From an uncultured bacterium (GTDB lineage: Bacteria; Bacillota; Clostridia; Lachnospirales; Lachnospiraceae): a DNA stretch of 31,593 nucleotides. The stretch spans positions 1-31,593 of the forward strand of contig CAJMNR010000040.1 of NCBI GenBank assembly GCA_905214875.1. The letters run 5' to 3'. The position numbers and the translations under genes were made by a program. Of this stretch, positions 30,061-31,593 are shown piece after piece. Numbering within the stretch: the first letter of the stretch is position 1; every line of letters starts with the position of its first letter. The notes beneath the pieces were generated by a model. It was not told the DNA's origin, searched no databases, and saw only the letters and a program-made list of their open reading frames with translations.

Positions 30061-31416
30061 ATGAAAAAAGGTCAAATCGTAGAAGGCATTATCGAAAAAG
30101 TTGATTTCCCCAATAAGGGAATTATGTATATAGAGGATGAAAAAGTCATTGTTAAAAATGCGTTAGCAGGACAGAAAATCAAAGCGCAAATTAATAAGAA
30201 GAGAAAAGGAAAATGTGAAGGACGTCTTCTTGAAGTCGTAGAACGTTCAGAAAAAGAATGCCGTGAAGCAGTTTGTAAAAGCTTTGGTGCATGCGGTGGG
30301 TGTTCCCTTCAATCTCTTCCATATGAAGAACAACTTAAGATCAAAGAAAACTGGGTAAAAGAATTAATTGATGCAGTTTGTGACGACTATGTATTTGAAG
30401 GAATCAAAGGAAGTCCTGTAGAACACGGTTACCGTAACAAGATGGAATTCTCCTTCGGTGACGAGTTCAAAGATGGTCCTCTTGCATTAGGAATGCATAA
30501 AAAGGGAAGCTTCCATGACATCGTGACAACAGATGCTTGTCAAATCGTAGATGAAGATTACAACAAAGTACTTCGTACGGTGTTAGACTTCTTTGCAGAT
30601 AAGGATGTAACATTCTATCATAAGATGAGACATGAAGGATATCTTCGTCATTTATTAGTACGTCGTGCTGTAAAAACAGGAGAAATGTTAATTGCATTAG
30701 TAACAAGTTCTCAAGCACAAGTTGATTTACAGCCATTAGTAGAGGCATTAGTTGCCCTTGATTTAAATGGTAAGATCGTTGGAATCAGCCATGTAATTAA
30801 TGACAGTTTAGCAGATGTAGTAAAAGCAGATTCTATGGAAGTATTATATGGACAAGATTACTTCTATGAAGAATTACTTGGTTTAAAATTCAAAATCAGT
30901 ACGTTTAGTTTCTTCCAAACAAACTCTTTAGGTGCCGAAGTATTATACAGCACAGCGAGAGAATATGTAGGGGAAACAAAAGATAAGGTAATCTTCGATC
31001 TTTATTCCGGTACAGGAACAATTGCGCAAATCCTAGCTCCAGTAGCGAAGAAAGTAATCGGTGTTGAAATTATCGAAGAAGCGGTTGAAGCAGCAAAAGA
31101 AAATGCGAAGCTTAATGGGCTTGATAACTGTGAATTCATCGCAGGCGACGTTCTTAAGATGCTTGATACAATCGAAGTAAGACCAGACTTTATCATGCTT
31201 GATCCACCTCGTGATGGTATCCATCCAAAAGCGCTTGAAAAAATCATTAATTATGGTGTGGACCATATGGTTTACATTAGCTGTAAGCCTACAAGTCTTG
31301 CAAGAGATTTAGTGATGCTTCAAGAACGTGGATATAAGGTAGAGAAAGTTGTGGCTGTGGACATGTTCCCTCAGACGGTACATGTGGAAACTGTAGTACT
31401 TCTCTCTAAGAAATAG
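30061..31416 (+). CDS. rlmD: 23S rRNA (uracil-C5)-methyltransferase RlmD/RumA type
   Basis: A 451-residue TrmA/RumA-family enzyme that would make m5U in 23S rRNA (E. coli U1939). The N-terminal TRAM domain (about 4-58) is followed by a 4Fe-4S cluster motif with Cys72, Cys78 and Cys81 (CKSFGACGGC). A fourth Cys is probably in TTDACQI. The SAM site has FDLYSGTGT (Asp313), then GVEIIEEAV, DPPRDG (Asp381) and ISCKPTSLARD, with the nucleophile Cys408. All required residues are present. The start is ATG 30061, six bases after GGAGG; a GTG at 30034 is in frame but lacks a site. Clostridia often carry several paralogues, so the exact uridine is not certain. No terminator follows within view. Confidence 0.93.
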   Translation: MKKGQIVEGIIEKVDFPNKGIMYIEDEKVIVKNALAGQKIKAQINKKRKGKCEGRLLEVVERSEKECREAVCKSFGACGGCSLQSLPYEEQLKIKENWVKELIDAVCDDYVFEGIKGSPVEHGYRNKMEFSFGDEFKDGPLALGMHKKGSFHDIVTTDACQIVDEDYNKVLRTVLDFFADKDVTFYHKMRHEGYLRHLLVRRAVKTGEMLIALVTSSQAQVDLQPLVEALVALDLNGKIVGISHVINDSLADVVKADSMEVLYGQDYFYEELLGLKFKISTFSFFQTNSLGAEVLYSTAREYVGETKDKVIFDLYSGTGTIAQILAPVAKKVIGVEIIEEAVEAAKENAKLNGLDNCEFIAGDVLKMLDTIEVRPDFIMLDPPRDGIHPKALEKIINYGVDHMVYISCKPTSLARDLVMLQERGYKVEKVVAVDMFPQTVHVETVVLLSKK

Positions 31417-31593
31417 ACATTTTATGTGCAATAAAGTCCTTTTTTGGAGAAAACATATCTAGAAAATTCCTCTGAAAAATGTGAGTGTAACGAAAAAATA
31501 GAATATGGTGTTAAAAATAGATACCTTTTGGCGAAGATAGTAAACGCTCCATAGCGGGTACTCCTAAACCGTAAAATAGCCGCTCTTATGAGC
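31417..31593. other. Window-edge intergenic sequence with an open minus-strand frame
   Basis: After rlmD there is no terminator. The minus strand has an unbroken frame of 56 codons from the window edge to a stop at 31422-31424, including RSTRYGAFTIF and KGLYCT. The last 12 bases are GCTC-TTAT-GAGC, a small palindrome. It could be the end of a gene, a repeat, or chance; the composition (many Phe, Ser, Arg, Tyr) looks more like non-coding DNA read in frame. Confidence 0.3.

Overview
The window looks like a chromosomal segment of a low-GC, motile, anaerobic Firmicute of the Lachnospiraceae type. The grounds are the AT-rich composition, strong purine-rich ribosome sites, sigma-A style promoters (TTGACA/TATAAT), and a set of genes typical of that group: a DUF1836 protein, a CmpB-type small membrane protein, a DUF5050 protein, a YerC-type TrpR-like regulator, and a radical-SAM DNA repair pair. 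The genus cannot be fixed from the sequence alone. Most of the window is ordinary core chromosome; there is no prophage, transposase or CRISPR array.

Layout: 1-1013 is the 3' part of a GH105 pectin-side-chain hydrolase. A tRNA-Thr(CGU) follows, then about 830 bases (1219-2050) without a convincing gene. That stretch holds a dispersed repeat, a GC-rich inverted-repeat block, short AT repeats and a candidate small RNA with its terminator. Positions 2051-3647 carry a small membrane protein and a convergent MATE exporter. Positions 3777-6788 form a LexA-box-controlled DNA repair operon: radical SAM protein, TIGR03915 partner and AlkD-like glycosylase. Positions 6854-9383 hold a small lipoprotein, a Fur-family regulator with a small co-transcribed protein, and a HAD-GNAT fusion. 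Then come a divergent Fe/Mn superoxide dismutase (9510), an AbgT transporter (10230) and a CmpB-like protein (12045). Positions 12593-15169 encode an rRNA methyltransferase and FolC. Next are a DUF5050 protein, a chorismate mutase-prephenate dehydratase, an HtrA protease, an alpha/beta hydrolase with a membrane-anchored Mrr-type nuclease, an orphan NMT1-like binding lipoprotein, an acidic-tailed small membrane protein, PcrA helicase (second LexA-like box), a DUF1836 protein, a chemotaxis receptor, YerC, a PHP phosphatase, a YczE-type membrane protein and RlmD.

Two themes stand out. First, at least two transcription units appear to belong to the SOS regulon: the radical-SAM/TIGR03915/AlkD operon and pcrA. 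Each has a near-consensus Gram-positive LexA site overlapping or next to a good promoter. This suggests a damage-response role for the poorly characterised radical SAM pair. Second, a 41-bp sequence (one mismatch) occurs twice, both times fused to the T-tract of an intrinsic terminator. One copy sits at the edge of the GC-rich non-coding block; the other is a solo end next to the DUF5050 gene. Several gene starts were moved from the longest reading frame to the codon with a properly spaced Shine-Dalgarno sequence.
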